This document shows positions 35,901 to 48,350 of a stretch of 64,000 nt of DNA, in pieces (within the stretch, counting starts at the first letter, position 1; every line of letters begins with the position of its first letter). A program made the translations under genes and the position numbers. This DNA is from Anthoceros angustus. Lineage: Eukaryota; Streptophyta; Anthocerotopsida; Anthocerotales; Anthocerotaceae. The stretch covers positions 558,001-622,000 of the forward strand of contig VJWM01000025.1 of assembly GCA_010909165.1 (NCBI GenBank), written 5' to 3'. The notes below the pieces were generated by a model. That model saw only the letters and a program-made list of their open reading frames with translations, was not told the origin of the DNA and did not search any database.

Positions 35901-36476
35901 AGACACAAAAGTCACAGAACCAGGTGCTACGATGCCTTCATACTGCATAGCACTGTGGAGACGAAGGGCCTCATCCCCATGCCCCGTTGGGAATACCCTC
36001 CTATCATGGCATTCCAGGTTACTATATCTTTGTGACCAATTCCTTCAAAAACTCTCTGCGCATTCTCCAGCTGCCACATGTCCACCAAGCCTGCTTGTCT
36101 TCTCCATGTTTTAACATGCGCAGAGATGATGGCAGCCCACGTGAAGGCATCTGGATTGGACACCAGCTCAAACCCATCCTCGCGTCTTGCAACCTGCCAT
36201 GAGAAGCATACATCGCAGGATGTGGAAGCCCAGGAACGTGTTTGACTGGTACCCGTTTCTCACAGCGAAAGCATGGACCCGGCTACCCAGAACAAGATCC
36301 CTGTTTACCACACATTTCTTCAGCACAGTATAAAGGAGAGATTTTGGAATACGACGGTCTGTCTGCACCATAGGTTCCAGAGACTCGACGGCCTGACTGA
36401 GATCAACATTATGACATAGTTTGCTCACGGATTCAGCAGAAATGCCCCCATCGTCACGTGCAGGGCAACGACCCAT
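32986..36476 (-). pseudogene. PLS-class PPR protein with in-frame E+ tail, copy 3
   Basis: This is the only copy in which the E domain runs in frame into the E+ tail. Five A at 33183-33187 give VHVFLADDCKHQQTAILYEI and then a C-terminus ending APKLWQ at a TAG (32986-32988). It supports assignment to the E+ subclass without DYW. The N-terminal half is the longest of all copies: 35948-34989 is open for 319 codons, from VCKCKHPGVGVGKHLHAQL to SSYARQSRGKEL. The four shared breaks remain, and private indels lie near 34650, 34794 and 34832. Confidence 0.9.
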
Positions 36477-37053
36477 TCCTGCTTGCGCGCATCAGCCCAA
36501 GCTGGCTGGTGCAAACTGCTTAACCAGAGGACATCTTGTCACTGCCTATTCCAGCCGGAACATCCACCTGGACGGGCTGGCTCCCTTACAGAGGTGCTGC
36601 AACCACCGAGTCCCACTGCCAGCACTTGTCTCCTTGAAGTCAGGCCAGCAGCAGATCTTCCTACAGCCCCTCAACCCACAACTTCGTTGGGTGCACATAA
36701 GCTGTGGCAACAACGGGTCCCCTTGCCCTCTGCGTGACTCCAACGCCACGCTCCGGACAACCATGGTTCACAGGAGCACAGGGTGCGCCTGTGGAAGCAG
36801 CAGGAGGCTGCCAGGAGTTGTGCATCCTTGCTTGCTTCACAGGATTTCGGTTGCTGGCAATATTTCAGAATCCGGGAGTTTTCCTCGTTTCTCACCTACA
36901 AGATGGCCTATACCAGACAGGCCCCATTACGGAGAAGGCACATCAGACATGATCTCTTGCCATGCTCCATTCGCATTGGCAGTGCACTGGAAACACAAGT
37001 TCCTCCATAACACTCCCTGTCCGAGCATCTTCTGCAAACTTGGCAGAGAATGA
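36421..37053 (+). CDS. Unidentified open frame upstream of PPR copy 3
   Basis: Counterpart of 15007-15666, with a one-base deletion near 36887 that changes the middle of the frame. No domain is recognised. Confidence 0.13.
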   Translation: MLTDSAEMPPSSRAGQRPIPACAHQPKLAGANCLTRGHLVTAYSSRNIHLDGLAPLQRCCNHRVPLPALVSLKSGQQQIFLQPLNPQLRWVHISCGNNGSPCPLRDSNATLRTTMVHRSTGCACGSSRRLPGVVHPCLLHRISVAGNISESGSFPRFSPTRWPIPDRPHYGEGTSDMISCHAPFALAVHWKHKFLHNTPCPSIFCKLGRE

Positions 37054-37351
37054 TGGTGAAAAAGAATCACATTATGGGTAATGGAAGGCTATTTTTCTAC
37101 CGGAGTTCAGAGTCCTCGAAGGCAAGCCCCAAAGGCATGGTGCTTCAATACACACCTAACGTGGTCAGAGAGATGGTGTGAAGCTGCACCGTTGTTACCG
37201 TGGAATCCATGACAATGAAACTACATGTCCAAGCTACAGCAACAGTGTCCTGATGCTAAAGCACAAGCCAAACATGTAGAATATTCGCTAGTGCAATCCC
37301 TCCAGGGATAATCTCTGAGAACAAAGGGAAGAACAGAAGGGGTTCATCTCA

Positions 37352-37650
37352 TCAGTACATGGGCTCCTCAGGATCCATCACACACCCAGGGTCAGGGTCC
37401 ACCACACATCCAGGGTTAGCCTCCGAGTTCTTAAGAGTTTCATCCACCTTGCTTTCTTCTTCTGGAAAAGCAACGCTAGCTCGAAGACCTTTTTGTTCGT
37501 GATACGCCCTCTTCCAGATCTCTGCCATTTCAGTCCAGTACTTGTGGCGAGCCTTGGCGCGATGCATCCGAGCTAGATACTTGGCCGTCAAACCCGCAGT
37601 GGAAACTCTGCCTCCAAGTCCGCCAAGATTTGCTCCTGCAAGGCGGCCAT
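37352..37650 (-). CDS. Unidentified small gene, copy 3 (best preserved)
   Basis: MAALQEQILADLEAEFPLRV from ATG 37650, a TGA, then in the next frame LTAKYLARMHRAKARHKYW through LRASVAFPEEESKVDETL and PGCVVDPDPGCVMDPEEPMY to the stop at 37352. Five T near 37492 keep the tail in frame, unlike units 1 and 2. Only the break after PLRV remains. No family is recognised. Confidence 0.38.
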
Positions 37651-38610
37651 GGGGTCACCGGACCACTTGAGGGGACATGGGGACACCAGAGCACTTGAGG
37701 GGCCATTTGGTGGTAACAAGCTGTGGGACCCAAAGGCCAGGAACTACGATTCACAAGGCCATCGAATTTGTGGTAGACAAGCGTCCACCAAGCATGTCCC
37801 CACTCAAGATTGAACCTGGTGTGCATGCACGATTGCAGATGCTACCAGAGGACTAGTCCACCATATAAAGGGGTCTCTGTGCAGGAATTGAAGATGACCA
37901 AATGGTCACCTCCAACACAAAGGGTCACTGAGTCACGTTCAGTGGGAGGAAGGGCCCTGCCGTCAATGATCATCCACTGGTCGATCAACCTTAACGCTGA
38001 GCACTGTGAGATATTGTGCAGTGTAGTTTGTGCAGGAGCACCCGGTGTACGTGCAAGCAAGCTTAGCGTCTCCTTCCGCACAAAGTCGCGACCTGAATGA
38101 GCCCCTGAGCTGGGGCCTTGCACCTCACAATTACGCAGAACACACGCATGAGGCCGATCGAGGCCACTATATCCTCAACATGGCCATGATTTTCTCCATA
38201 CGTTTCTGCCGCCCACCTCACTTCTGAGCAGGAGGGAAAAGAAGATTTTGAACCTCTAACACGACCTCGAATAGATGTACATAGGTGCAGAGCACAAGCT
38301 TGCGCACAGGCTAATTCCGCCGTTGTGATCCGGAAGGAAAGGGTCATACATCTGATGCCAAAGATTAAAAAGTCTGCAAGCTTCCGTCCAAAATTTATGG
38401 CCAGCCTAGCGCTCACTATGCATGTGGTCTACGGAAGAAAGCTCGCGAACTGTGTACTGATACGTGACTTCCTAAACTAGCCTTAATTCCAGCTGCCGAA
38501 CTCCAGCCACGGATTCAGGCAGTGAAGGCTCTGCGTCACAAAACGCTTGTAGGGCCAGGAGGAAGCCACCTCAAGCCCCGGGTGTTCGTCGCAAATCGAC
38601 AGCCATTATC

Positions 38611-39729
38611 TTATCGAGCCCCTCTCGCTTGATGTATACTTGCGAATCCTGCCCCCACGACCTTGATATCGATGTCCAGGTGGCTCGGGAAACGTCTGCC
38701 ATGGAAACGAGGAAGCATGGAAGCGGGCATGGTGTCCAGCACCGTCCAGGCCATGCTCGCGAAATCCATCTCCCAGATCTGCACAACAACTCCTTCCCCA
38801 GGACTACGCATAAGAACCGGGCCGTGGAAGATGTCCTCACCTAGGACCACGCATAGCAGCCGGTCGCGCACGTTGATGAGGTTGCACTGCGCGATGTGGA
38901 AACGGAGAGGCGTGGACACGGCCATCCATTTCCAGCTGGCCCGCTCCAGGTCGTACGCCAGCAAATTGTAGTTGTCGGTGATGCAGTACAGCACGGACCT
39001 CACAAACACCGTCTGCGCCTGCGATCCCTCACCACGCAGGCTTCTGTCAAACACCTCGTTCAGGGCAAGGCGGTGGTAGTCACACTCCAGCTGCCCACCG
39101 CGGAATCGAACACGAAGGTGGGCACGGGTCTGCGCATGTCCATGTTATCCATCTTGTTGCGTGTATCTTTGATGGCCACCAGCTTGAAGCAACGCGCCTT
39201 CACGTCAACGAACACGCCCAACACATCCTGGATCCACAGACCACCCGGGAGAGCCGGCAGCGAGGCCCAAGAGCGCGCCAACGGGTTGCCCAAGTGCGGG
39301 ATGGTGACCACGTCCCGCGCCCCTGCGTACGCGCGCACCTTATTGTGGACAGCAGCAGGCCGCCGCCGCCCTTCCCGACCCGCAGCGCCCTCCATCATTT
39401 CCGGAACAGGCTGTGAAGCGTGGTGTTGCACCCGTAGCGGGAGTGGGAGTTGGTACCAACGGTTTGATCCAGGGTCGTAGACGCCGGAGGAAGCAGGAGG
39501 AGGTGCTGAAGCCTACTACCAAGAGCAGACAGTCCAGCGCTCCCGCTCGCAATTCCAAGCGCTCCCGCAACAAGGAGGGCGACACGGCGGCCGCATTCCA
39601 GGCTCTGCACACCGCGCGCGTCCGCAACAAGCTCACCAGTGGCAACCGAGCCTGAATCATGGTCTCAACGTCTCTAGGCAGCTCCAAGTCGCTGGATACA
39701 ACGAATTCGTCATCTGCATCTGCATCCAT
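38611..39729 (-). CDS. F-box protein, copy 3 (frameshifted)
   Basis: Here the central part is open: 39431-39060 reads HHASQPVPEMMEG through VRAYAGARDVVTIPHLG and FVFDSAVGSWSVTTTALP in one frame, owing to an extra G near 39390. The N-terminal half breaks at a two-G run near 39488, and a three-C run at 39060 breaks the frame before NEVFDRSLRGEG. A second possible upstream ATG at 39813 (MCCPQADPEAERG) is in frame in this copy and copy 4 only. Confidence 0.85.
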
Positions 39730-39920
39730 CTCAGGCCCTCGCACTCCGCCGTCTGCAATCACCATCACCAGGGACCCTCGCTCAGCCTCCGGATCCGCCT
39801 GAGGACAACACACATACGCAGACCAACCTCTTAGACACTACCTATTGTGACAGGGTTGTAGGAGATAATACCCACATCACACGACAGTAATTCGATCATG
39901 GAATTGATATATTGAATCAC

Positions 39921-39928
39921 TATATATA
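39921..39928 (-). promoter_or_regulatory. TATA box of F-box gene copy 3
   Basis: TATATATA about 190 bp upstream of the start codon. The context is unchanged except for ATCATGGAATTG upstream. Confidence 0.55.
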
Positions 39929-40125
39929 GGCTCTGAATTTGCTATCATCTCGAGGACTATGCATTTAATCTCGATACATAGATCGATGGGCCGATCTATC
40001 CCTGCTTACAAAATTCACTCTTATCAATCCCATCCCTTGAGATGATTGAATACATGAGCTGATCATGCTTGTCACGGCGTGTGGTTGGGCTGATAATGTA
40101 GTCCATTTGATGGGTGCACCAGACT

Positions 40126-41295
40126 TCATGTGCAAATTAGATCAGAACGACATGAGATGCAGATAGAGAAGGGTAACCTCGCGCAGAGACCACACACGAG
40201 GGAGGCCAGCACGCCCAGGTGCCCTCCTCGCAGATGGAACGATTCCAAAAGTTGTCGAAAGGTCATCTTCACGGGTCTGTCTGCGATATCTTCAACCAGG
40301 GAGTACTTCGGTGTGTCCTTGGCTATGGGCGACAGCACTGATCCCTTCTTCCTCCGGCACTTGGGCTTGCCTGCAGCAGTTGCTGGGTTTTCAGCCTCCT
40401 TCATGATGACCTCTGGTCCAATCACATCAACCTCGCGTCGTTGTACTTTTGTCTTTCTCCGAGTTTCTCCCCTTCATCGATGGGCTCTTCATCTCGGAGC
40501 TTCTTGTCTTCGTCCACCACAGTTAGAATCCGTGTCCCTGGCATGCAGTCAGAGAACACTCCCTTACCGTTTCATCCCCAGATGATTTCTGTGCCATCGT
40601 AACAAGCTGTTGGTTGTTCTTGGCAGGTCCTGCATTGGGCTTCTTAGTGTTTTTATTTCCGGTGCCCTGCTGAGGAAACTTTGGGCTTGATCAGTGCGTG
40701 TGTCCGGTTTCCTTGCACTTGGTGCAGGCGCCCTTCACGCAATAGCCTGAAGGAGTGGATGCCCTTGGTGCAAGTAGCTTAAGGCACATCATGGTACAAG
40801 TTGTTAAGTACCAAGTCCCATGACGGAAATCCGTCCTTAGTCGACTTAAATAAAATTCTTCTTCTTCTTCTTCTTAGCCCTTGGATAAAATGCAAGACTA
40901 CTTTCTTTTGTTTCTCCCCTCATACCCCAACTTCTCATTTAGGACGCTCGTGCGGTCGATGTAGCTGACTAGAGTCTCATGGTCATCTTAATACAGGTCC
41001 AGGAGTTGGTTGTGACAGTCCCAGAAAAGGTTGGACTCCAGAACTTCACCACAAATGCACAACATATTCCTGACCAGTCAACCTGGTTAGAACCCTTCAA
41101 CTTCGCACCATGCCTCAGCCCTTTCCTCTCAAGGAAGTGGAAAGTACTTGAGGTACGTCTTCAGAGCTACCATGATCCTGACCTTCATAGCATTTTTGAA
41201 GCTCAACAGATGTTCATCAGGATCATCAGCAGGAGTTCCAAAGAAAGCAGGAAAAGCAAGGAGTTCAAAGAACTTTTATCTGATGACCTCGACAT
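40126..41295 (-). pseudogene. Ty3/gypsy gag fragment, copy 3
   Basis: Same fragment as in units 1 and 2, with private changes: AGTTCAAAGAACTTTTAT near 41262, loss of one G near 41140, and loss of six bases near 40695 that shortens the zinc-knuckle tail. (CTT)n lies at 40856-40875. The gag-protease linker is open at 40425-40126. Confidence 0.8.
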
Positions 41296-42469
41296 CCTAT
41301 CTTTTCTAAGACTTGTCTAACTATACTCTCTATCTATTGGTGAGACCGTCTACCTTTGCCCACGAGCTCTGCGTACATTAGCCTGGTGGAGAGTCAACCA
41401 CAGCGCTTGGTAAGCCAGGGGCATATGCTCAAAGCCAAGGGGCATATGCTCAAAGCCAAAAGGTACGAGAAGCACTTGTTGTGGCACTGGTTTCTGCACA
41501 GGCCTGATACGGATTGGCTGATGCTTCCTAGCTCATCCAGACTGCTTTGACTCGTGTCTCATTCTCACAAAATCATAATACCACGGGTGATGCAGGATGA
41601 ACCCCTCCGGGAGTTGGGGAGGGTACGTACATTGCTTCACGTCCCAAGCCTCAGCAACGAGTCCCACCGGGAGTGCCAAGCTGTTGGATGTCGGGTAGGA
41701 CTTGTAGGCCAGCCTGCTCTCGGGCTGCCTAGCAGAAGTTATCGTTGTGGACCTAGCATTCGCGATGACACTGCGGCTAGGACCTACGCTCTTCCTCAAG
41801 ATTGCTGGGACGACTTGAAACTCTACACTCCTGCACTCAAGATGACATGTAGGAGTGGTCAATACTGTAAATGACGGATGGAATGTTGATAGATAGGGCA
41901 AGGAAAGGAGGGCCTGTGCCCCGCTGCTTGACCTTCAGCAAGTGTGATCTGCAGGCTGGTGGTGAAGACAAATACACAAAACCGACGTTAGCACAACTAA
42001 AACGAGGATTCCACAGCTGCAACGCATACTCAGTGCAACACTCAAACACAGGATGCCTTGCCTCGCAGGACTGACAAGAAGAGAGACAGGCCAGCAATTG
42101 CCTTCTGCTTTAGTCATGGCCAAACGGCCTACATATTTATTTGGTGGCCTTGCTACCAAGATCCAAGCCTACAGCTAGGCTGGTAATCGCAACCTCCACA
42201 CAAAGTTGGACTGACCCCTATCGCTTCCGACTCTCATGGCCAACCCCTATGTTTGGAGAGGGTTTCAGGTTGGGTGGGCAGGCAGGGCGTGAGTAGCTTC
42301 ACGCGGTTGCTCCTACAGTTACGATGAATTATTTCAGTTGATACATGGTGCTCACCCTGCTAGGGGATCTTTGTCTTTTGGAGACAGTGACGGTTCATGC
42401 AAGCAGAGAGGGTTTGAAGACATCTGATCTCCCGCATAAACTTAAGACTTGTCTTGGTCAATACTTGAG
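41296..42469 (-). mobile_element. Probable gypsy leader/LTR region, copy 3
   Basis: Counterpart of 19893-21066. No LTR ends identified. Confidence 0.33.
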
Positions 42470-42887
42470 TCAGCACTTGGGAGAAGATTTCATGCATTTG
42501 GATGGCCAGGAGCCTTTCAAAGACTCACAGGAGTCCGCTTGTGCAGTCCTGCATTTGATCAGCGGTGCCCTGAATCGGATATCAGCTGCAATTGCATCTC
42601 GGCAGTCTTTCAGCTCTGGCTTCAATGTCTGAAAGTGGATTCTGTTGTAGGACAAGAATGTAATGTGGGCATGTGGGAAGAATCCAAATCAGTTCAAGGA
42701 AACAATCCAGTGCACTTTGAATGTCGCCGCCAAATCATGTCCCTCTCCCGATATCCGTTTACTCAGATTTGAATCTCCCACTACATTTTGCACCGGCAGC
42801 AAGAACAATACGGTGGCTCCCGATTTGCGGTTGTGAGAGCTGATGAGCAGTTTGTTTGCGCCCATCAGCCAGTCGCTGTTTATGTAT
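42470..42887 (-). CDS. Unidentified ORF pair at the unit end, copy 3
   Basis: Identical reading to 21067-21484, including the internal TGA. Confidence 0.27.
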
Positions 42888-43592
42888 GGAGATCATCGGA
42901 CTGCGATGGCTGCTCACCCATATCAACCACAGTCCACACCGAAACTACGGGAAGCGACGCCATTGGCATCAGTGTTCCCTAAGGCATCTACTCTGAAGAT
43001 TTCATGAAGCTGAAGCACGGACGAAATCATAGCACTTCAAAACCAGGACAATGTGGCATATGTGGCTTGATCATACCCTCTTCCGCCATGGAATTTCCTG
43101 GTTCTGGAATTGTGAGCTGTCAATCTTTGACGTCTGATGTTTTCGCTTTGCGCAGCACACATTTAAATAAGGAGGGAACTTTGGAACGCAGCAGTTTGGG
43201 TAGCGGCGAGGAGGCACCTTCCAAGCAGTCAAAAGAGAGCGAGGGGTGGGAAATTGTTTTGTTCAGGCTTGCATTGCAATGGGCACGCAGATTTGTTCTC
43301 CCATGATTCTATCACGGCACCTCTCCAGACACAGACAAGGAAAGGCAGTTGCCCATCACTACGTCATCCAGATCCCTTCGTCAGCGAGTGCAGCGCAGGC
43401 CTTCAGAAGACAAGCAAAGAGAACATGGTCAGCCAGAGTCAGCTCCTCCAGACAGGCGTCATGCTTGTCTTCTAATAAAGGTGATAGCGGTAATACGAAT
43501 TCCCAAACCCCGGTGACGTAGTTTCGCTCTGAAGTGCCGCTGATCGAGAGCAGGACGGCCATCAGCGCACGGCAGGTGGGACTTCTTAGCTC

Positions 43593-46500
43593 TTAGAGTA
43601 GCTCAGACTCTTGACAATTTTTGCAAGATCCTCGAGGATGGAGTTGGTTTGGAAGTTTGCGGAAACCTCCATGGAACCTGCTGCTACTGCCAGAGCTTGG
43701 GCGCTCCATGGAACCTGCTGCTACTGCCTTGGGCGGGTGGGGCGTTTCTGCTGAATGCGTGACACCCTTATCTCGCCCTGATGCAGCTGAAGTCATCCTA
43801 GCTGTAGTTAGCTTTGCGCCGACATCTTCCAATATCTCATACAAAATGGCTGTTTGTTGGTGTTTGCAGTCATCCGCCAAAATACGTGCACCTGCTTGTC
43901 ATGCTCGATCCAGCTCTGGCCAGGCTTCTTCCAGGAAACTGCCCTTTGCCTCAACTCATCCACCTTTCTCGCACAATCCAACATGCCAGCATCTAGATAA
44001 ATGTTTGACATGAGGACATAGGCTGCTGCGTGTTCTGGATCTTCACCTACTGCTTCAGCGAAGGCCTGCTCTCCCAGTGAAACATTACCATGTTTTCGGC
44101 AGGCGCTCAGCAGGCACAACCAGACTGGCAAACCAGGCTGAATTGGCATCTGGGAGAGCAGCATTTCAGCTTTACTGAAGAGACCTGCTCGACCGACGAG
44201 GTCCATTACACAAGCGTAATGTTCCGTGTCTGCAGAGATGCTGTATTCCCTGGTCATGGCTGAAGTACTCCAGTCCCCTATCGACTAGTCCAGCATGGCT
44301 GCAAGCAGACAGGAGGCCCAGGAAGGTGACTCTATCTGGTTTCAAGCCAGATTGTAACATGTGGCCATAGCACTGGATGCTCGTGTTGCAATCGCCCAGC
44401 CGGGCATAGCCTGCGAGAAGGGCATTCCATGAGATGACGTCGGGGCGAGATAGGAGTCGAAGACACGTTGGGCATCCACCATGCTCCCACACTTGCTGTA
44501 CGCATGAATGAGGCTGGTGGCAACAGGAAGACGGTACTCCAATCCATTGTCGAGAATGGCCTGGTGGGTCTGGACGCACATGTCTAATGCCCTGTGCTGC
44601 TGCACGCTTGGAGGACTGACACAAAAGTAGCTTCCTGTGGCTTCATTCCCTCTGCTTGCATCTGGGCATACAGTTGCAAAGCCTTTCCTCCTTGCTCCTG
44701 GGCATACGCTGCAATCATGACAGTCCACGACACAAGATCACGCTGAGACATCCTGTCAAACACCTGCTCTGCGTCTGTGATGCTCCCACACTTGGCATAC
44801 ATGTACACCAGAGTGCTGGCGACAAACATGTCTAAATCCAAATCCAGTCTTGCAGCTTCAGCGTGTATGTCTCTTCCCAGTTCAAGGTAATCCAGCTTCA
44901 CACTCTGCCCATCCTCAGATGACACCTTCTCCTTTTCTGCAGCGACTCCACAAGCATGGAGAGCACTGGCCAAGGTTCGCGCATCCGGCTTCACGCCCTC
45001 CTTCTGCATCTGTTTAAACACCTGGAAGGCCTTTCCTCCTGCGCCCTGCACAGCATACGCTGCGATCATGGCAGTCCATGACACCACACCTCGCCTGGGC
45101 AATTGGTTGAAGACAAGTTCTGTGTCCTGAATGCTCCCACACTTTGCATACATACTAAGCAAAGTGTTGCAAACATAGATGTCAGAATCAAGCCCCCATT
45201 CTGTAGCTCCTGCATGCAACTCCCTTCCCTCTCGCAGGGATGCCACTTTGACATCTTGCCCATGCACCAAGGTGCTTTTCTCTTTTGCTGCAAGGCAGCC
45301 GCATGCATGAAGCGCACTTACAAATGTCTGCGCATCGGGCCTGCAGCCCTCCCTTTGCATCTGTCTGTAGACCTGCAAAGCTTTGTCTCCTTGGTCCTCC
45401 TCGGCATATCCTCCTATCATGGCATTCCATGCCACCACATCACGCTTGTGCAAACTTTTAAACACCTCCTCAGCATCGTTGATGCTCCCGCACTTTGCAT
45501 ACATACTAACCAGAATGCTACCAACAAACATGTTGGATTCAAAACCCCTTCCTGAACTCCAGCATGGATTTCCTTCCCCTTCTGCAAGGACTGTACTTTT
45601 ACATTGCGGCTGTTCAGAGCTGCACTCTCCTCCTTTTCTGCAATGCTGCCACACGCTCGGAGGGCACTTACAAATGTTCGAGCATTTGGACTTATCCCCG
45701 TCTCTCGCATCTGCCGAAAGATCTGCAAAGCTCTTTCCCTCTGCTCTGTCGAGCATATGAAGACAGCATTGCATTCCATGAAACTACATTGCACTGAGCA
45801 AGTCCATCAAATGCTTCCTCCGCATCAGCAAAGCTCCCACACTTTGCATACATACTCACCAGTGTGTTGCCAAGAAACTTGTCGGACACAAACCCTCTTC
45901 TGACAGCTTCAGCATGTAACTTTCTTCCCACTTTCAAGGCTTCCAGCTTCACTTTCTCCCCATCCACAAACGTGATTTCCTCCTTTTCTGCCATGCTGCC
46001 ACATGCTTGAAGGGCACTGACAAACGTCCGTGCATCCGGCTTCACTCCAGCCTGATGCATCTCACGAAATGCCCTCATTGCCATTTCCCCATGTCCCTGC
46101 TGTGAGTATCCGGCAAGCATCACATTCCATGCCACCACGTCTCGCTGGGACAAGCCATCAAACACCTGCCGGGCATCCACTATGCTCCCACACTTGGCGT
46201 ACATGTCAACCAAACTAATCCCAACAATCCCATCCGAGTCCAGCCCACATGCCACAACTTGAGCATGAATCCGCCTACCCTCCTCCAGGTCTTCCAATCT
46301 GCTGCATGCCTTGAGTAAGCTGACAGCCCTGCCGTCTTCTTGCATACCCCTGTAGGGTTGAAGAGCCTCCTGGCCCATGCCCTGCTGGGAATACCCTGCT
46401 ATCATGGCATTCCATGTCACCACAACCTTCCGACCAAACCCATTGAACACTCTCTGGGCATCCTCTAAGCTGCCACACTTCGTATACTGACCAAACTGTT

Positions 46501-47179
46501 GGCTACGAATGACAGCAGATTCATATCCTCGTTCCCTAAGTTGTGCATGAAGATGCTTCCCTACTCCAACGCCAGGTGCTTACACTTGCACACGCCTGCA
46601 GGAGACACAAAAAGTCACAGAACCAGGTGCTACGATGCCTTCATACTGCATAGCACTGTGGAGACGAAGGGCCTCATCCCCATGCCCCGTTGGGAATACC
46701 CTCCTATCATGGCATTCCAGGTTACTATATCTTTGTGACCAATTCCTTCAAAAACTCTCTGCGCATTCTCCAGCTGCCACATGTCCACCAAGCCTGCTTG
46801 TCTTCTCCATGTTTTAACATGCGCAGAGATGATGGCAGCCCACGTGAAGGCATCTGGATTGGACACCAGCTCAAACCCATCCTCGCGTCTTGCAACCTGC
46901 CATGAGAAGCATACATCGCAGGATGTGGAAGCCCAGGAACGTGTTTGACTGGTACCCGTTTCTCACAGCGAAAGCATGGACCCGGCTACCCAGAACAAGA
47001 TCCCTGTTTACCACACATTTCTTCAGCACAGTATAAAGGAGAGATTTTGGAATACGACGGTCTGTCTGCACCATAGGTTCCAGAGACTCGACGGCCTGAC
47101 TGAGATCAACATTATGACATAGTTTGCTCACGGATTCAGCAGAAATGCCCCCATCGTCACGTGCAGGGCAACGACCCAT
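43593..47179 (-). pseudogene. PLS-class PPR protein with E/E+ domain, copy 4
   Basis: The middle is the most continuous of any copy. 45774-44584 is open for 396 codons and covers three PPR repeats with the unusual linker (EKSTLVHGQDVKVASL, EKEKVSSEDGQSVKLDYL). The E+ tail is open at 43880-43593 but out of frame with the E domain because of the four-A run near 43880. A three-base loss near 44261 (GGCTGAAGTAC) leaves the frame intact there but, with GATAGGAGTCG near 44451, splits the C-terminal part. The N-terminal breaks shared with the other copies are present. Confidence 0.9.
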
Positions 47180-47714
47180 TCCTGCTTGCGCGCATCAGCC
47201 CAAGCTGGCTGGTGCAAACTGCTTAACCAGAGGACATCTTGTCACTGCCTATTCCAGCCGGAACATCCACCTGGACGGGCTGGCTCCCTTACAGAGGTGC
47301 TGCAACCACCGAGTCCCACTGCCAGCACTTGTCTCCTTGAAGTCAGGCCAGCAGCAGATCTTCCTACAGCCCCTCAACCCACAACTTCGTTGGGTGCACA
47401 TAAGCTGTGGCAACAACGGGTCCCCTTGCCCTCTGCGTGACTCCAACGCCACGCTCCGGACAACCATGGTTCACAGGAGCACAGGGTGCGCCTGTGGAAG
47501 CAGCAGGAGGCTGCAAGGAGTTGTGCATCCTTGCTTGCTTCACAGGATTTCGGTTGCTGGCAATATTTCAGAATCCGGGAGTTTTCCTCGTTTTCTCACC
47601 TACAAGATGGCCTATACCAGACAGGCCCCATTACGGAGAAGGCACATCAGACATGATCTCTTGCCATGCTCCATTCGCATTGGCAGTGCACTGGAAACAC
47701 AAGTTCCTCCATAA
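47124..47714 (+). CDS. Unidentified open frame upstream of PPR copy 4
   Basis: Counterpart of 15007-15666, shifted after SCGNNG as in unit 2. No domain is recognised. Confidence 0.13.
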   Translation: MLTDSAEMPPSSRAGQRPIPACAHQPKLAGANCLTRGHLVTAYSSRNIHLDGLAPLQRCCNHRVPLPALVSLKSGQQQIFLQPLNPQLRWVHISCGNNGSPCPLRDSNATLRTTMVHRSTGCACGSSRRLQGVVHPCLLHRISVAGNISESGSFPRFLTYKMAYTRQAPLRRRHIRHDLLPCSIRIGSALETQVPP

Positions 47715-48056
47715 CACTCCCTGTCCGAGCATCTTCTGCAAACTTGGCAGAGAATGATGGTGAAAAAGAATCACATTATGGGTAATGGAAGGCTATTTTT
47801 CTACCGGAGTTCAGAGTCCTCGAAGGGCAAGCCCCAAAGGCATGGTGCTTCAATACACACCTAACGTGGTCAGAGAGATGGTGTGAAGCTGCACCGTTGT
47901 TACCGTGGAATCCATGACAATGAAACTACATGTCCAAGCTACAGCAACAGTGTCCCGATGCTAAAGCACAAGCCAAACATGTAGAATATTCGCTAGTGCA
48001 ATCCCTCCAGGGATAATCTCTGAGAACAAAGGGAAGAACAGAAGGGGTTCATCTCA

Positions 48057-48350
48057 TCAGTACATGGGCTCCTCAGGATCCATCACACACCCAGGGTCAG
48101 GGTCCACCACACATCCAGGGTTAGCCTCCGAGTTCTTAAGAGTTTCATGCACCTTGCTTTCTTCTTCTGGAAAAGCAACGCTAGCTCGAAGACCTTTTTG
48201 TTCGTGATACGCCCTCTTCCAGATCTCTGCCATCCAGTACTTGTGGCGAGCCTTGGCGCGATGCATCCGAGCTAGATATTTGGCCGTCAAACCCGCAGTG
48301 GAAACTCTGCCTCAAGTCCGCCAAGATTTGCTCCCGCAAGCACTCAAGAT
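48057..48350 (-). CDS. Unidentified small gene, copy 4 (5' region deleted)
   Basis: The tail is in frame (five T near 48199) and ends at 48057. The core reads KYLARMHRAKARHKYWMAEI, lacking the two codons before MAEI found in other copies. About 158 bp containing the start codon of the other copies is absent between GCTCCCGCAAG and CACTCAAGATTG, so the N-terminus is altered or lost. Confidence 0.33.

Larger units (their letters stand above)
32441..43138. repeat. Tandem array unit 3 (10.7 kb)
   Basis: Length 10,698 bp. The start lacks one CA pair found in the other units (GCAGCACATTTAAA). It groups with unit 2 in most positions. Confidence 0.97.
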
